A stretch of DNA of 64,000 nt from Streptantibioticus parmotrematis (GCF_019890615.1 NZ_JAINVZ010000001.1:372001-436000), one strand, 5' to 3'. Positions 1 through 10,889 are shown, numbered from the stretch's first letter. The notes: generated by a model from the sequence alone, not told the origin. Translations and numbers: made by a program.

Positions 1-623
1 TTGGCGCGGAACGTCACGCTGACGTTCGCGAACAGCTCGCCGCTGCCGGACTGCCCGACGCCCAGCCGCTCGCGCACGCCACTGCGCGGGCCGTCGGCCG
101 CCACGAGGTAGTCGGTGCGCACGTTCCGGCGTCGGCCGGTGTCCCGGTCGAGGAGCACGGCGGTCACGCCCTCGTCGTCCTGCTCGAACGAGACCAGCTC
201 CGTGCCGAAGCGGATGTCGCCGCCCAGCTGCGTCGCGTACCGCAGCAGGACCGGCTCCAGGTCGTTCTGGCTGCACAGGCACCAGCCGGAGGGGCTGATC
301 CGGCCCAGCGCACGGCCGGGGTCCATGTCCTTGAAGAGCCACTCGCCCTCCTCCCCGGCGAGGGAGGCGGCCTGCAGGATGCCGTGGTTGTCCGCGAGGA
401 CGCGGGCGGCGTCGCGGATCAGCGGCTCGACGCCCGCAACCCGGAACAGCTCCATGGTGCGCAGGTTGTTGCCGCGGCCGCGGGGATGGCCCGAGGTGCC
501 GGAGTGCTTCTCGACCAGCAGGTGGCGCACGCCGAGCCGGCCGAGGAAGACCGAGGTGGACAGCCCCACCAGCGAGCCGCCGACGACGAGGACGGGAACG
601 TGCGGGGCGGGCGTGGAGGTCAT
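1..623 (-). CDS. FAD-dependent aromatic polyketide hydroxylase (3' end beyond window)
   Basis: Only the first ~207 residues are in the window; the gene runs off the left edge. The start ATG at 623 is preceded by an AGAGG ribosome site. The N-terminus carries a Rossmann FAD motif in the form GGSLVG (residues ~14-19), then RGRGNNLRTMELF and the DGPRSGVRE segment that follows the second FAD-contact motif of class A flavin monooxygenases such as TcmG. It is transcribed away from the PKS genes, exactly as the flavin hydroxylase of whiE clusters (whiE ORFVIII in S. coelicolor) is. Inferred role: late hydroxylation of the spore-pigment polyketide. The family assignment is firm; the pigment role rests on context. 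Confidence 0.9.
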   Translation of the reverse strand, partial: MTSTPAPHVPVLVVGGSLVGLSTSVFLGRLGVRHLLVEKHSGTSGHPRGRGNNLRTMELFRVAGVEPLIRDAARVLADNHGILQAASLAGEEGEWLFKDMDPGRALGRISPSGWCLCSQNDLEPVLLRYATQLGGDIRFGTELVSFEQDDEGVTAVLLDRDTGRRRNVRTDYLVAADGPRSGVRERLGVGQSGSGELFANVSVTFRA

Positions 624-797
624 GGCTGCCTCTATAACCCGGTCGTCGTTGAATGTTTCGCGGTTCACCCGGATGGCTCACATAAATCGCGCTGATCGGA
701 TGAATCTGCCCATGGTCGAACAACGTGAGCCTTGGCCCCATCGAGGTTCGGCAATCGACGACAGTCGGTGTGCGACGACGTTGACGGAAGGGTGAGC
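624..797. promoter_or_regulatory. Divergent promoter region between the hydroxylase and the pigment operon
   Basis: This 174-base non-coding stretch separates two divergent transcription units and must hold both start sites. In S. coelicolor the matching whiE interval carries two sporulation promoters, one of them sigma-F dependent (established knowledge). I could not find a convincing sigma-F-type hexamer pair here. It is locally less GC-rich than the genes (around 620-700), as promoters in this genome tend to be. Confidence 0.6.
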
Positions 798-1901
798 ATG
801 ACTTCGCCGACCACGACGGTCTCGCAGTCCGCCCTCGACGACTCCCGGCTCCGTGTGGTGCTGCTGGTGGACGTCGTCAGCGGTGCGGAGGACCGTTTCC
901 TGGAAGCCTACGCGCAGATGTCCCGCCGGGTCAGCGCGGTCCCCGGCCACCTCAGCGACCAGTTGTGCCAGTCGATCGAGAACCCCTCGCAGTGGCTGAT
1001 CACCAGCGAGTGGGAGAGCGCCCTGGCGTTCCTGGCCTGGGTCGACAGCCCCGTCCACCTGGAGATGGTGGAACCCATGCACGGATGCGTGCGCGACACC
1101 CGGTCGCTGCGCTTCAGCGTGATGCGCGAGACGCCCGGCGGCGTCCCGGTGACCGAACACCTCACGGCCCCGCCACGGCGCGGCGACGGTGTGGTGCGGC
1201 ACGCCATCACCTTCACCGTGCGGCCCGGCAGCGAACCGGCCGTCGCCGACATCCTCGCCGGGTACACCTCGCCGCAGCCGGTGGTCGACGACACCACACG
1301 GCTGTGCCGCACCACGTTGTTCATGCACCGCAACCGCGTCGTGCGCGCCGTCGAGGTGCGCGGCGAACTCGTGCGGGCACTGCGGCACGTGGCCGCGCAG
1401 CCCGAGGTGCGCGCGGTCGAGAAGGCCATCGACCCGTACCTGGAACAGGAGCGGGACCTGAACGACCCGATCTCCGCGCGGACCTTCTTCGCGAACGCCG
1501 CGCTGCCCGCCGTGCACCACGTGGGCGTGCCCGCCGACAGCGCGGAGGGCCTGCGGCGGCACGCGCTGCTCTACCCGGCCAAACCCGGCTGCGGCCCGGC
1601 CGTCGCCAGGTTCCTCGCCCGGCACGACGAGCGCGGCGCCGCGCGGCCGGACGAGCCGGTCGCGGCGGCCACCGTCTTCCTCCGCGACGACCTGGTGGTG
1701 CGGCTGGTCGACCTGCGCGGGCCGGCCGCGGAGCATCCGGCGGAGGTCATCGGCGCGGCCGGTCCGCGCAGGACCGCCGTCCTGGCCCGGCTGCTCGACC
1801 TCCCGCCCGAGTCCGCCCCGCACGGCGCGGGCGCCGCCGAACGCCTCCTGGCCGCACACGACATGCGGCTGATCACCGACCGCCGCGCGGCCACCGGTTG
1901 A
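798..1901 (+). CDS. SchA/CurD-like protein with N-terminal ABM domain (whiE ORFI type)
   Basis: 367 residues from ATG 798, with GGAAGGG just upstream. Residues ~15-110 look like an antibiotic-biosynthesis monooxygenase (ABM) ferredoxin-like fold ([11 protein letters not shown], then [19 protein letters not shown]). From ~residue 125 onward the repeated pattern [11 protein letters not shown] and [12 protein letters not shown] is that of the SchA/CurD domain, found almost only in spore-pigment and curamycin-type type II PKS clusters. The biochemical role in the family is unclear; a part in polyketide shaping or pigment assembly is usually proposed. It is the first gene of the rightward operon, 80 bp before the cupin gene. 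Confidence 0.88.
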   Translation: MTSPTTTVSQSALDDSRLRVVLLVDVVSGAEDRFLEAYAQMSRRVSAVPGHLSDQLCQSIENPSQWLITSEWESALAFLAWVDSPVHLEMVEPMHGCVRDTRSLRFSVMRETPGGVPVTEHLTAPPRRGDGVVRHAITFTVRPGSEPAVADILAGYTSPQPVVDDTTRLCRTTLFMHRNRVVRAVEVRGELVRALRHVAAQPEVRAVEKAIDPYLEQERDLNDPISARTFFANAALPAVHHVGVPADSAEGLRRHALLYPAKPGCGPAVARFLARHDERGAARPDEPVAAATVFLRDDLVVRLVDLRGPAAEHPAEVIGAAGPRRTAVLARLLDLPPESAPHGAGAAERLLAAHDMRLITDRRAATG

Positions 1902-1981
1902 CCGCGCCCCCGACCCGCTCGACCGACCCGCCTGACCGCCCGCCCGCCCGGCGCACCGTCGCGCCGACAGGAGGAGTGATC

Positions 1982-2422
1982 GTGAACGACGCCCCGAAGT
2001 CCCCCCGCATCGTCACCCTCGCCGACACCCCGCCCAACCGCCGCCGCGGCGGGGACCTGCGGGCCATGCTCACCCCCTCGGCGGTGGGCGCGACCAGCGG
2101 ATTCATGGGCGTCGCGCTGATCGCCCCGGGGGAGCGCATCGGCGAGCACTACCATCCGTACTCCGAGGAGTTCGTCTACGTCGTCCACGGCGACCTCGAA
2201 GTCGACCTCGACGGCGCACCGCACCCGTTGCGGCCCGACCAGGGCCTGCTGGTGCCCATCGGGACCCGGCACCGGTTCCGCAACGTCGGCGACCAGCCCG
2301 CCCGCATGGTCTTCCACCTCGGCCCGCTGGCGCCCCGCCCCGACCTCGGGCACGTCGACACCGAGGAGACCCCGGCCCCCGCGCCACCGGACGCCCGCGT
2401 GCCGGGAGGCGGGGCGTCATGA
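1982..2422 (+). CDS. Cupin-domain polyketide biosynthesis protein (whiE ORFII type)
   Basis: 146 residues from GTG 1982, with a strong GGAGGAG at 1970-1976. A single cupin barrel: metal-binding motif 1 [15 protein letters not shown] (two His and Glu) and motif 2 [12 protein letters not shown]. Related cupins (WhiE ORFII, CurC) sit just before the ketosynthase in spore-pigment clusters and are thought to act in cyclisation or oxidation of the nascent chain; the precise reaction is not known. Its stop overlaps the KS-alpha start (ATGA at 2419-2422), which indicates translational coupling. Confidence 0.9.
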   Translation: MNDAPKSPRIVTLADTPPNRRRGGDLRAMLTPSAVGATSGFMGVALIAPGERIGEHYHPYSEEFVYVVHGDLEVDLDGAPHPLRPDQGLLVPIGTRHRFRNVGDQPARMVFHLGPLAPRPDLGHVDTEETPAPAPPDARVPGGGAS

Positions 2423-3687
2423 ACCGGCGCGTGGCCGTCACCGGCGTCGGCGTCGTCGCACCCGGCGGCGTGGGCGCCCCCGCGTTCTGGGACATGCTGA
2501 CCGCCGGACGCACCGCGACCCGTGGCATCACGCTCTTCGACCCCGCCGGGTTCCGCTCGCGGATCGCCGCCGAATGCGACTTCGACCCCTACGCCCACGG
2601 ACTGTCCGTCGAGGACGTCCAACGCGCCGACCGCTACACGCAGTTCGCGATGGCCGCGACCGACGAGGCGGTGCGCGACAGCGGACTCGACACCGGCGGC
2701 GAGGACCCGTGGCGGCTCGGGGTGTCCCTGGGCACCGCGGTCGGCGGCACGACCCGCCTCGAACACGACTACGTCGCGGTCAGCGACCGCGGGGCGCGCT
2801 GGGACGTCGATCCCGACCGCGCGGGACCCCATCTGCACCGCGCCTTCGCACCCAGCGCCCTCGCCTCGGAAGTGGCCGAACGCGTCGGCGCGCACGGCCC
2901 GGTGCAGACGGTCTCCACCGGCTGCACCTCGGGCCTGGACGCCATCGGCTACGCGTTCCACACCATCGAGGAGGGCCGCGCGGACGTGTGCGTCGCGGGG
3001 GCGTCCGACTCGCCCATCTCGCCCATCACGGTGGCGTGCTTCGACGCCATCAAGGCCACCTCGCCCAACAACGACGACCCCGCCCACGCCTCGCGCCCGT
3101 TCGACGCCCACCGCGACGGGTTCGTCATGGGCGAGGGCGGCGCGGTCCTGGTCCTGGAGGAGTTGGAGCACGCCAGGCGGCGTGGCGCGCGGATCCACTG
3201 CGAGATCAGCGGCTACGCCACGTTCGGCAACGCGTACCACATGACCGGGCTGACCCGGGAGGGCCTGGAGATGTCCGCGGCCATCGACGAGGCGCTGCGG
3301 CACGCCCGGCTCGATCCCACCGACATCGACTACGTCAACGCCCACGGCTCCGGCACCCGGCAGAACGACCGGCACGAGACGGCCGCAGTCAAACGGTCCC
3401 TGGGCGACCACGCCCGCACCACCCCGATGAGTTCCATCAAGTCGATGGTCGGGCACTCGCTCGGTGCCATCGGCGCGATCGAGGTCGTCGCCTGCGTGCT
3501 GGCCCTCGTGGGCGGTGTCGTCCCGCCGACCGCCAACTACGAGACACCCGATCCCGAGTGCGACCTGGACTACGTGCCGCGCCAGGCACGGCCGTCGAGG
3601 CTGCGCAACGTGCTGTCGGTCGGCAGCGGGTTCGGCGGCTTCCAGTCCGCCGTCGTCCTCGGCCGCACCGAGGGGAGCCCGCGATGA
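2419..3687 (+). CDS. Type II PKS ketosynthase alpha (KS-alpha)
   Basis: 422 residues, usual length for the family. Condensing-enzyme fold with the nucleophile in STGCTSG (Cys ~169), and downstream catalytic His/Lys motifs VNAHGSGT and [12 protein letters not shown]. It pairs with the next gene to form the minimal PKS that extends malonyl-ACP to a poly-beta-ketone. Start by ATGA overlap with the cupin gene; its own stop overlaps the KS-beta start. Position and neighbours match WhiE ORFIII. Confidence 0.97.
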   Translation: MNRRVAVTGVGVVAPGGVGAPAFWDMLTAGRTATRGITLFDPAGFRSRIAAECDFDPYAHGLSVEDVQRADRYTQFAMAATDEAVRDSGLDTGGEDPWRLGVSLGTAVGGTTRLEHDYVAVSDRGARWDVDPDRAGPHLHRAFAPSALASEVAERVGAHGPVQTVSTGCTSGLDAIGYAFHTIEEGRADVCVAGASDSPISPITVACFDAIKATSPNNDDPAHASRPFDAHRDGFVMGEGGAVLVLEELEHARRRGARIHCEISGYATFGNAYHMTGLTREGLEMSAAIDEALRHARLDPTDIDYVNAHGSGTRQNDRHETAAVKRSLGDHARTTPMSSIKSMVGHSLGAIGAIEVVACVLALVGGVVPPTANYETPDPECDLDYVPRQARPSRLRNVLSVGSGFGGFQSAVVLGRTEGSPR

Positions 3688-4901
3688 GCGGCCGGACCGT
3701 GATCACCGGGATCGGCGTCGTCGCGCCGAACGGCATCGGGGCGGACGCCTTCTGGAAGGCCACCAAGGAGGGCGTGAGCGTCCTGGACACCATCGGCCGG
3801 GACGGCTTCGACGGACTGCCGCTGCGGATCGCCGGGCAGGTCCGCGAGTTCGACGCCACCGCGATGGTCGAGGAGCGGTACGTCGTCCAGACCGACCGCT
3901 TCACCCACTTCGCGATGGCCGCCGCCGACCTCGCCCTCGCCCAGTCCGGTCCGCCCGCCCCCGGCGGCTCACCGCTGGACGTCGCCGTGGTCACCGCCGC
4001 CGGTTCCGGAGGCGGCGAGTTCGGGCAGCGGGAACTCCAGAAGCTGTGGGGGCGCGGCTCCCGGCACGTCGGCCCGTACCAGTCCATCGCCTGGTTCTAC
4101 GCGGCCAGCACCGGCCAGATCTCGATCCGCGGCGGCTTCAAGGGCCCCTGCGGGGTGGTCGCCAGCGACGAGGCGGGCGGCCTGGACGCGCTCGCGCACG
4201 CCCGCCGCAGCCTGCTGCGCGGCACCCGCGCGGTGGTGGTCGGCGCGGCGGAGGCACCGCTCGCCCCCTACTCGGGGGTCTGCCAGCTCGGCTACGAGGA
4301 GTTGAGCCTCGTCCCCGATGCCGACCGGGCCTACCTGCCGTTCACCACGAGCGCCCGCGGGTTCGCCCCGGCCGAGGGCGGCGCGATGTTCGTCGTCGAG
4401 GACGAACAGAACGCGGCTGATCGCGGGGCGACTGCCCGCGCCGTCGTCGCCGGGCACGCCGCCACGTTCACCGGTGCCTCGCGCTGGGCGGAGTCCCGCG
4501 AGGGGCTGGCCCGGGCCATCCGCGGCGCCCTGGGCGACGCCCGCCTCGCGCCGAGCGACGTCGACGTGGTCTTCGCCGACGCGCTCGGCACCCCGTGGGC
4601 CGACCGGGCCGAGGCGCTCGCCCTGCGCGACGCCCTCGGCCCGCACGCCTCACGCGTACCGGTGACCGCCCCCAAGACCGGGACCGGGCGGGCCTATTGC
4701 GGCGCGCCGCTGCTGGACACCGCGGCGGCCGTGCTCGCCCTGGAGCACGACACCGTGCCGCCCACCCCGCACGTGCACGAGGTCTGCCACGACATCGACC
4801 TGGTCACCGAGCGGTCGCGGCCGGCCGAACTGCGCACCGCACTCGTCCTCAGCCGCGGGCTCATGGGCTCCAACGCCGCGCTCGTGGTCACCACACCCTG
4901 A
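3684..4901 (+). CDS. Type II PKS chain-length factor (KS-beta)
   Basis: 405 residues, start ATG 3684 in a 4-bp overlap with KS-alpha. It is homologous to KS-alpha but lacks the active-site Cys: the aligned segment reads [11 protein letters not shown], with Glu ~163 in the cysteine position. Most antibiotic-type KS-beta proteins have Gln here (decarboxylates malonyl-ACP and helps prime the chain); Glu is reported in some spore-pigment types, from memory. It dimerises with KS-alpha and sets chain length. The C-terminal motif [19 protein letters not shown] corresponds to the KS catalytic-His region. Confidence 0.95.
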   Translation: MSGRTVITGIGVVAPNGIGADAFWKATKEGVSVLDTIGRDGFDGLPLRIAGQVREFDATAMVEERYVVQTDRFTHFAMAAADLALAQSGPPAPGGSPLDVAVVTAAGSGGGEFGQRELQKLWGRGSRHVGPYQSIAWFYAASTGQISIRGGFKGPCGVVASDEAGGLDALAHARRSLLRGTRAVVVGAAEAPLAPYSGVCQLGYEELSLVPDADRAYLPFTTSARGFAPAEGGAMFVVEDEQNAADRGATARAVVAGHAATFTGASRWAESREGLARAIRGALGDARLAPSDVDVVFADALGTPWADRAEALALRDALGPHASRVPVTAPKTGTGRAYCGAPLLDTAAAVLALEHDTVPPTPHVHEVCHDIDLVTERSRPAELRTALVLSRGLMGSNAALVVTTP

Positions 4902-4943
4902 CACCACCCCACCGGAAGTCACCGCTCCCCGAAGGAGGAACCC

Positions 4944-5986
<1,043 letters not shown>

Positions 5987-5987
<1 letters not shown>

Positions 5988-7777
5988 TGGATTCCGCTGA
6001 CGAGACGACCACTCCGGCGGCGCGGGCGGCCCCCAGCCACGAGGTGCCGGCATGGGTCCGCTGCGACGGCTGCGAGACGCTGATCTACGGCAAGCGGTTC
6101 GCACGGAGTTTCCGGGTCTGCCCCGAGTGCGGCGACCACGCCCGGCTCACCGCGCGCGACCGCATGGATCACCTGCTCGACGCCGGGTCCGCACGGCTGC
6201 TGGAGACCGAGGGGCCGCCCCACGACCCGCTCGACTTCACCGACACCAAGCCGTACACGGACCGGCTGGCGGAGGCCAGGGACGCCACCGACCTGAGCGA
6301 GGCGGTCCTGTGCGCCCACGGCACCATCCAGGGGCAGCCGGTGGTGGCGGCCGTCATGGACTTCCGGTTCCTCGGCGGCAGCCTCGGCTGCGGCGTGGGC
6401 ACCCGCATCACCCACGCGGCCCGCACCAGCCTGCGGACACGCGTGCCGCTGCTGCTGGTCACCGCGTCCGGCGGGGCCCGGATGCAGGAGGGCGCGCTGT
6501 CGCTGATGCAGATGGCCAAGACCGCACAGGCACTCGCCGACCTCGACGAGGCCGGGATCCTGGTCGTCTCGCTGATCACCGACCCGACCTACGGAGGCGT
6601 GGCCGCCTCGTACGCGACCCTCGCCGACGTCATCCTCGCCGAACCCGGCGCGCGGCTGGGGTTCGCCGGACCCCGGGTCATCGAACAGACCACCCGGGAA
6701 CGGCTCCCGGCCGGATTCCAGACGGCGGAGTTCCTGCTCGGCCACGGCCTCGTCGACGACGTGGTGCCGCGCGCCGCCCTGCGCGGGCGACTGGCCAACC
6801 TGCTGGCGCTGTGCCGGCCGGGAACGGAGCCGGGGCCCGGTCAGCCGGAGTCCGGTCAACCGGCGCCCGGTCAACGGGAGTCCAGCCTTCCGGAGCCCGC
6901 CGACGCCGAGTCCGTGGCCGAACGGCCACCCGGCAAGGACGCGTTGCTGCGGAGTCTGGAGGACCTGCCACGGCGTGAGGCGTGGGAGACGGTCCGGCTC
7001 GCCCGGCACCCCGACCGGCCCACGACGACGCAGTACGCGGAACACCTGCTGGAGGACTTTCACGAACTGCACGGGGACCGCTCCGCCGCGGACTGCCCGG
7101 CGCTCATCGGCGGTCCCGGCAGGCTCGACGGCCATCCGGTGATGCTCATCGGCCACGACAAGGGCGGCCCGCGTCTCGCCGAACGACAACGCTGTCACTT
7201 CGGCATGGCGACCCCCGCGGGCTACCGCAAGGCGGCGCGGTTGATGCGCATGGCGGCCAAACTCGGCCTGCCCGTCGTCGCGTTGATCGACACACCCGGC
7301 GCCAACCCGGGCGCCGACGCCGAATCCGGCGGGCAGGCCGTCGCCATCGCGGAGAACCTGCGGCTGATGTCGCGGCTGCCGGTGCCGATCATCGCGGCGA
7401 TCACCGGCGAGGGCGGCAGCGGCGGAGCGCTCGCCCTGGCCGTCGCCGATCGCGTGCTGATCAGCGTCAACGGCATCTACTCGGTCATCAGCCCGGAAGG
7501 CTGCGCCGCGATCCTGTGGAAGGACGCCGAGGCGGCCCCGGAAGCCGCCAGCGCCCTGCGACTGCACGCCCGCGACCTGCTGCGCCTCGGTGTGGTCGAC
7601 GGGGTCGTGCCGGAGCCCGCGGGCGGCGCGCACCAGGACCACACCGAGGCCGCCGCGCTGCTCGGCAGGGCGCTCACCACGACCCTGCGGGGGCTGGTGC
7701 CCTGGGACCCCGAGGAACTGCTGCGGGCCCGGCACGAACGATTCCACCGCTTCGGACTGGAAGAGACATCACAGTGA
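5987..7777 (+). CDS. Acetyl-CoA carboxylase carboxyltransferase, AccD-AccA fusion
   Basis: 596 residues from ATG 5987, RBS GGAGGAG. N-terminal half is the AccD (beta) part: a four-Cys zinc ribbon (CDGC ... CPEC, residues ~25-47) and crotonase-fold core with [11 protein letters not shown] and [15 protein letters not shown] Pro/Gly/Gln-rich linker (~residues 280-310) of degenerate short repeats leads to the AccA (alpha) part with [19 protein letters not shown] and [18 protein letters not shown]. It transfers CO2 from biotin to acetyl-CoA, making malonyl-CoA. Placement inside the PKS operon points to a dedicated precursor supply. The usual streptomycete housekeeping enzyme has separate AccA2/AccB/AccE components. 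Confidence 0.95.
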
Positions 7778-8352
7778 AGACCAACAGCGAAAAGTGGACC
7801 GAACCGATCGTGCGCGCCCCGCTGGACGAGCACGAACCACGGCCTGAACACCCGCCGCGCCAGGCCGACGTCGAGCGGCTCTGCCACGGCGTCGCCGACC
7901 TCGCGCGCACCTTCGACGAGCCACCGCGCCGGATCAGGCTGCGCAGCGGCACGGCCTGCGTCGAGGTCGAGTGGCCCGCGGCCCCCGCCGCCCCGGCGCC
8001 GCTCCCCACAGGTCCGACGGGACTCGCCTCCGCGGACCGGCAGGAGCACGCCGCGACCGGCCGCACCGCGGACGACGGCGCCGGACGCGACACCACGCAC
8101 TACGTGAACGCGCCCGGCGTGGGCACCTTCTACCACGCCTCCGAGCCCGGCGCGCCCGCGTACGTCTCGGTCGGGGACGTGGTGCGGCCCGGGCAGCCGG
8201 TGGGCGTGCTGGAGGTCATGAAGATGATGAGCACCATCGAGGCGGACGCCGCCGGGCGGGTCGTGGAGGTCCTCGCCAAGGACGCCCAGGGAGTCGAGTA
8301 CGACCAGCACCTGATCGCGCTGGAACCGCTCGCCACGACCCCGGAGGAGTGA
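7774..8352 (+). CDS. Biotin carboxyl carrier protein of acetyl-CoA carboxylase
   Basis: 192 residues from GTG 7774, which overlaps the carboxyltransferase stop (GTGA). N-terminal ~60 residues (helix ...[15 protein letters not shown]... as in AccB), a Pro/Ala-rich flexible linker, then the biotinyl domain with [22 protein letters not shown] and biotinylation site EVMKMM (Lys ~150). Swings carboxybiotin between the biotin carboxylase (next gene) and the AccDA fusion. Confidence 0.95.
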   Translation: MKTNSEKWTEPIVRAPLDEHEPRPEHPPRQADVERLCHGVADLARTFDEPPRRIRLRSGTACVEVEWPAAPAAPAPLPTGPTGLASADRQEHAATGRTADDGAGRDTTHYVNAPGVGTFYHASEPGAPAYVSVGDVVRPGQPVGVLEVMKMMSTIEADAAGRVVEVLAKDAQGVEYDQHLIALEPLATTPEE

Positions 8353-8358
8353 ACCGCC

Positions 8359-9717
8359 GTGTTCTCCACCGTACTTGTCGCCAACCGCGGCGAGATCGCC
8401 CTGCGCGTCGCCCGCGCCTGCCGTGAACTGGGCATCCGTACCGTCGCGGTGTACTCCACCGCCGACCGCGACTCCGCGGTGGTCCGGTTCGCCGACGACG
8501 CGGTGCACATCGGGCCCGCACCGGCCAAGGCCGGGTACCTCAACATCCCCGCCGTCGTGGAGGCCGCCCGGCTCGTGGGCGCCGAGGCGCTGCACCCCGG
8601 CTACGGGTTCCTGTCCGAGGATCCCGACTTCGCGGAGGTCTGCGAGGCGGAGGGCATCACCTTCATCGGGCCCTCGCCGCAGGTGATGCAGCGTCTCGGC
8701 GACAAGGCGGCCTGCCGCGCGCTGATGGCCGACGCGGGACTGCCGGTCCTGCCGGGCAGCACCGGCGCCCTGACCTCGGCGGCGGAGGCCAAGGACGTGG
8801 CGCGGCACACCGGTTACCCGGTCATCCTCAAGGCGGTGGCCGGAGGCGGCGGCCGGGGCATGGCCGTCGTCCGCGACCCCGCCGACCTGGTCGCGGCCTA
8901 CCGCGCCACCCGCGCCCAGGCCTTCGCGGTCTTCGCGGACGACCGGCTGTACCTGGAGCGGTACGTGGAGCAGGCCCGCCACGTCGAGGTGCAGGTGCTG
9001 TGCGACCGGCACGGCGGCGCCGTCCACCTGGGAGAGCGGGACTGCTCGGTGCAGCGCCGCCACCAGAAGCTCATCGAGGAGTCCCCGGCCCCCGGACTGA
9101 CCCCCACGCTGCGCGACCGGATGTGCGAGACGGCCGTGCGCGGCGCGCTGGCCGCCGGGTACACCGGCGCGGGCACCTTCGAGTTCGTCCTCACCCCGGA
9201 GGACGACTTCTACCTGATGGAGGTCAACTGCCGCCTCCAGGTGGAGCATCCGGTCACCGAGATGGTCACCGGCATCGACATCGTCAGGGAGCAGATCCTC
9301 ATCGCCGACGGACAGCGCCTGGCCTTCCGTCAGGAAGACGTCGTGCCCAGGGGAGTCGCCATCGAGTGCCGGGTCAACGCGGAGGACCCGGCCCGCGACT
9401 TCGCGCCCGCCCCCGGCACGCTGACCGAGTTCGTCCCGCCGGGCGGCCCGTTCGTACGGGTCGACACCCACGCCTTCGCCGACTGGCAGGTCGGACCGCA
9501 CTACGACTCGCTGCTCGCCAAGGCCGTGGTGTGGGCGCCGGACCGCGAGCAGGCCAGGGCCCGGATGGACCGGGCGCTGGGGGAGTTCAGGATCGACGGC
9601 GCGGGGATGCGCACCACGTCGGAGTTCCTGCGCTCGGTCCTGGCCCATCCGCGGTTCCGCGCCGCCTCCCACACCACGTCCCTGGTCGCGGCGATGGCCG
9701 ACGAGGCGGCGGTCTGA
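8359..9717 (+). CDS. accC: Acetyl-CoA carboxylase, biotin carboxylase subunit
   Basis: 452 residues, the usual stand-alone AccC length. Begins TVLVANRGEIALRVARACRELG; ATP-grasp glycine loop KAVAGGGGRGM (~158-168); metal/catalytic segment MEVNCRLQVEHPVTE, where the usual NTRIQVEH is NCRLQVEH. ATP-dependent carboxylation of biotin on the carrier protein. Six bases after the carrier gene, so same operon. This completes all enzyme functions of acetyl-CoA carboxylase in three consecutive genes. Confidence 0.96.
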   Translation: MFSTVLVANRGEIALRVARACRELGIRTVAVYSTADRDSAVVRFADDAVHIGPAPAKAGYLNIPAVVEAARLVGAEALHPGYGFLSEDPDFAEVCEAEGITFIGPSPQVMQRLGDKAACRALMADAGLPVLPGSTGALTSAAEAKDVARHTGYPVILKAVAGGGGRGMAVVRDPADLVAAYRATRAQAFAVFADDRLYLERYVEQARHVEVQVLCDRHGGAVHLGERDCSVQRRHQKLIEESPAPGLTPTLRDRMCETAVRGALAAGYTGAGTFEFVLTPEDDFYLMEVNCRLQVEHPVTEMVTGIDIVREQILIADGQRLAFRQEDVVPRGVAIECRVNAEDPARDFAPAPGTLTEFVPPGGPFVRVDTHAFADWQVGPHYDSLLAKAVVWAPDREQARARMDRALGEFRIDGAGMRTTSEFLRSVLAHPRFRAASHTTSLVAAMADEAAV

Positions 9718-9755
9718 CACCCGAGGTCCCCACCCACGCGGGACGGCGGGAGAAT

Positions 9756-9771
9756 TGAGTGCGCGTACTCA
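9756..9771. promoter_or_regulatory. 16-bp near-perfect palindrome upstream of the acyltransferase gene
   Basis: TGAGTGCGCGTACTCA reads as an inverted repeat with a single mismatched pair (TGAGT-N6-ACTCA). It lies 38 bp after the accC stop and 67 bp before the GTG of the acyltransferase, in a non-coding interval, so it is placed to be an operator or promoter element for that gene. No regulator is identified. Confidence 0.45.
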
Positions 9772-9838
9772 TGACGCGTGCCGTGGGCCACCGCCACAGT
9801 GGGCGGTCAGCCGACACACCGTGAGGGAAGGGCCGACC

Positions 9839-10501
9839 GTGCTCACTTCAACCGCCGCCGCCGTGGTCCCCGTCTTCGGCAGGCTGACGATCAGCGACGA
9901 GGCGGGTGACGCCCTCGCGTCCGGCGGCATCGTCGCCGCCAACCACACCTCGCTCGCCGACCCCGCCCTCGTGCTTGCCGCCCTGCACCGCGTGGGTGTG
10001 CGGCCTGTCGTGCTCGCCGCCGCCGGGCTGTGGCGGATCCCGCTGCTGGGCCGGATGCTGACCCGCGAGGGCTGCGTCCCCGTCCACCGGGACTCCGGTC
10101 GCGGCGCGATCGCGCTGGAGGCCGCGACCGCGGCGCTCGCCGCCGGGCGGCACATCCTGATCTACGGCGAAGGCAGGCTGCCGCGCCGCCGGGACGCGGG
10201 CGAGGCGGCGCCCGAGACGTTCCGGTCCGGTCTCGCGCGCCTGGCGCTGGAGTCCGGTGCGCCGGTCCTTCCGGTCGGGCAGGCCGGAGCCCGCAGATTC
10301 GCCTCCGGCCACGGCGTCAAGCAGGTCTCCGGTGTGCTGACCGCGCCGCTGCGCCGGCCCAGGGCCCACGTGCACTTCGGCGCGCCGGTGCACCTGACCG
10401 GCAGGGTGCCGGACGCCACCGCCCAGGCGCGCGACGCGGTGACCGCCGCGTGGCGCACGGCCGTCGAGACGCTGGGGGAGCCGGTGGTCCTCGCGGCCTG
10501 A
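9839..10501 (+). CDS. PlsC-like 1-acyl-glycerol-3-phosphate acyltransferase family protein
   Basis: 220 residues from GTG 9839 after GAGGGAAGGG. Acyltransferase motif I NHTSLAD (the HX4D catalytic pair, residues ~40), motif II around GCVPVHRDSGRG, motif III YGEGRLPRR in place of the common FPEGTRS. The family transfers acyl groups from acyl-CoA or ACP to lysophosphatidate or other alcohols at the membrane. It is short and lacks a clear membrane anchor. It lies downstream of the pigment/ACC operon but 121 bp away with a palindrome between, so it may have its own promoter. Whether it serves the pigment pathway (for example acylating the product) or lipid metabolism is open. Confidence 0.82.
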   Translation: MLTSTAAAVVPVFGRLTISDEAGDALASGGIVAANHTSLADPALVLAALHRVGVRPVVLAAAGLWRIPLLGRMLTREGCVPVHRDSGRGAIALEAATAALAAGRHILIYGEGRLPRRRDAGEAAPETFRSGLARLALESGAPVLPVGQAGARRFASGHGVKQVSGVLTAPLRRPRAHVHFGAPVHLTGRVPDATAQARDAVTAAWRTAVETLGEPVVLAA

Positions 10502-10538
10502 GGGGGCGTCACCGGGCGTGGGCCGTGGGCGTCCGGGC

Positions 10539-10559
10539 CATGTGCCTCATCGGCACGTG
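10539..10559 (+). terminator. Small hairpin after the acyltransferase gene
   Basis: CATGTGCC / GGCACGTG arms (8 bp, one G-U) around a 5-base TCATC loop, 38 bases past the acyltransferase stop. No U-tract, as is common for streptomycete terminators. Plausible weak terminator. Confidence 0.4.
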
Positions 10560-10573
10560 AAGCGGCGCCACCA

Positions 10574-10612
10574 CGACATCGGGTGGCAGTTGTAGGGGTT
10601 CCCCCAATGTCG
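10574..10612 (+). promoter_or_regulatory. Inverted repeat in the leader of the peptide gene
   Basis: CGACAT (10574-10579) and ATGTCG (10607-10612) flank a G-rich then C-rich interior (CGGGTGG ... CCCCCA) that can extend the stem. A second tight hairpin, CGGTCGG-AAGA-CCGACCG, follows at 10642-10659. Both lie between the acyltransferase and the 33-residue peptide ORF, in what would be its promoter or 5' leader. They may be an operator, a leader structure, or chance pairing in GC-rich DNA. Confidence 0.35.
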
Positions 10613-10733
10613 CGATTCCGCGTGAGTGCCAGGCTGCTGTCCGGTCGGAAGACCGACCGCAGCGCGGTAACGCGCAATCGCGTCACGGACGTCCCACCCG
10701 GGGCGTCCGCGTGTCCTCAGGACGGAGAACCCG

Positions 10734-10835
10734 ATGAAGAAGATCGCCATCCGCAAGCCCGGTTCCGTGCGTCTGACCTCCGCCGCCCACGCGCTCTACG
10801 GCGGCTCCTGCGGCATCATCATCGCCAAGGCCTGA
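10734..10835 (+). CDS. Candidate RiPP or signalling-peptide precursor (33 residues)
   Basis: Short ORF, ATG 10734 preceded by GGAG at 10724-10727, ending TGA 10833-10835. The N-terminal half is strongly basic (MKKIAIRKPG, then VRLTS), like a leader; the C-terminal half is small and hydrophobic with one Cys: ALYGGSCGIIIAKA. A double glycine precedes the Ser-Cys, a typical processing site, which would release SCGIIIAKA. It is followed by a hairpin and then a PqqD-like/M50-type metalloprotease gene, the usual setting of a ribosomally made, processed peptide. I do not recognise a family. The coding call rests on RBS, position and context; modification and cleavage are inference. Confidence 0.7.
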   Translation: MKKIAIRKPGSVRLTSAAHALYGGSCGIIIAKA

Positions 10836-10857
10836 CGCGTCGGCGCGTTACCGCGAA

Positions 10858-10889
10858 GGAGAGCCCGGTCCACGGGGGCCGGGCTCTCC
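10858..10889 (+). terminator. Strong hairpin between peptide gene and metalloprotease gene
   Basis: Perfect 11-bp arms GGAGAGCCCGG / CCGGGCTCTCC around a 10-base loop, 22 bases after the peptide stop and 48 bases before the next GTG. This is a partial terminator or stabilising 3' stem of the kind that lets a precursor peptide be made in excess over its processing proteins. Confidence 0.72.

Noticed and set aside
2176-3456. 426-codon minus-strand frame opposite KS-alpha
   Set aside because: Antisense shadow of a gene with unambiguous ketosynthase motifs.
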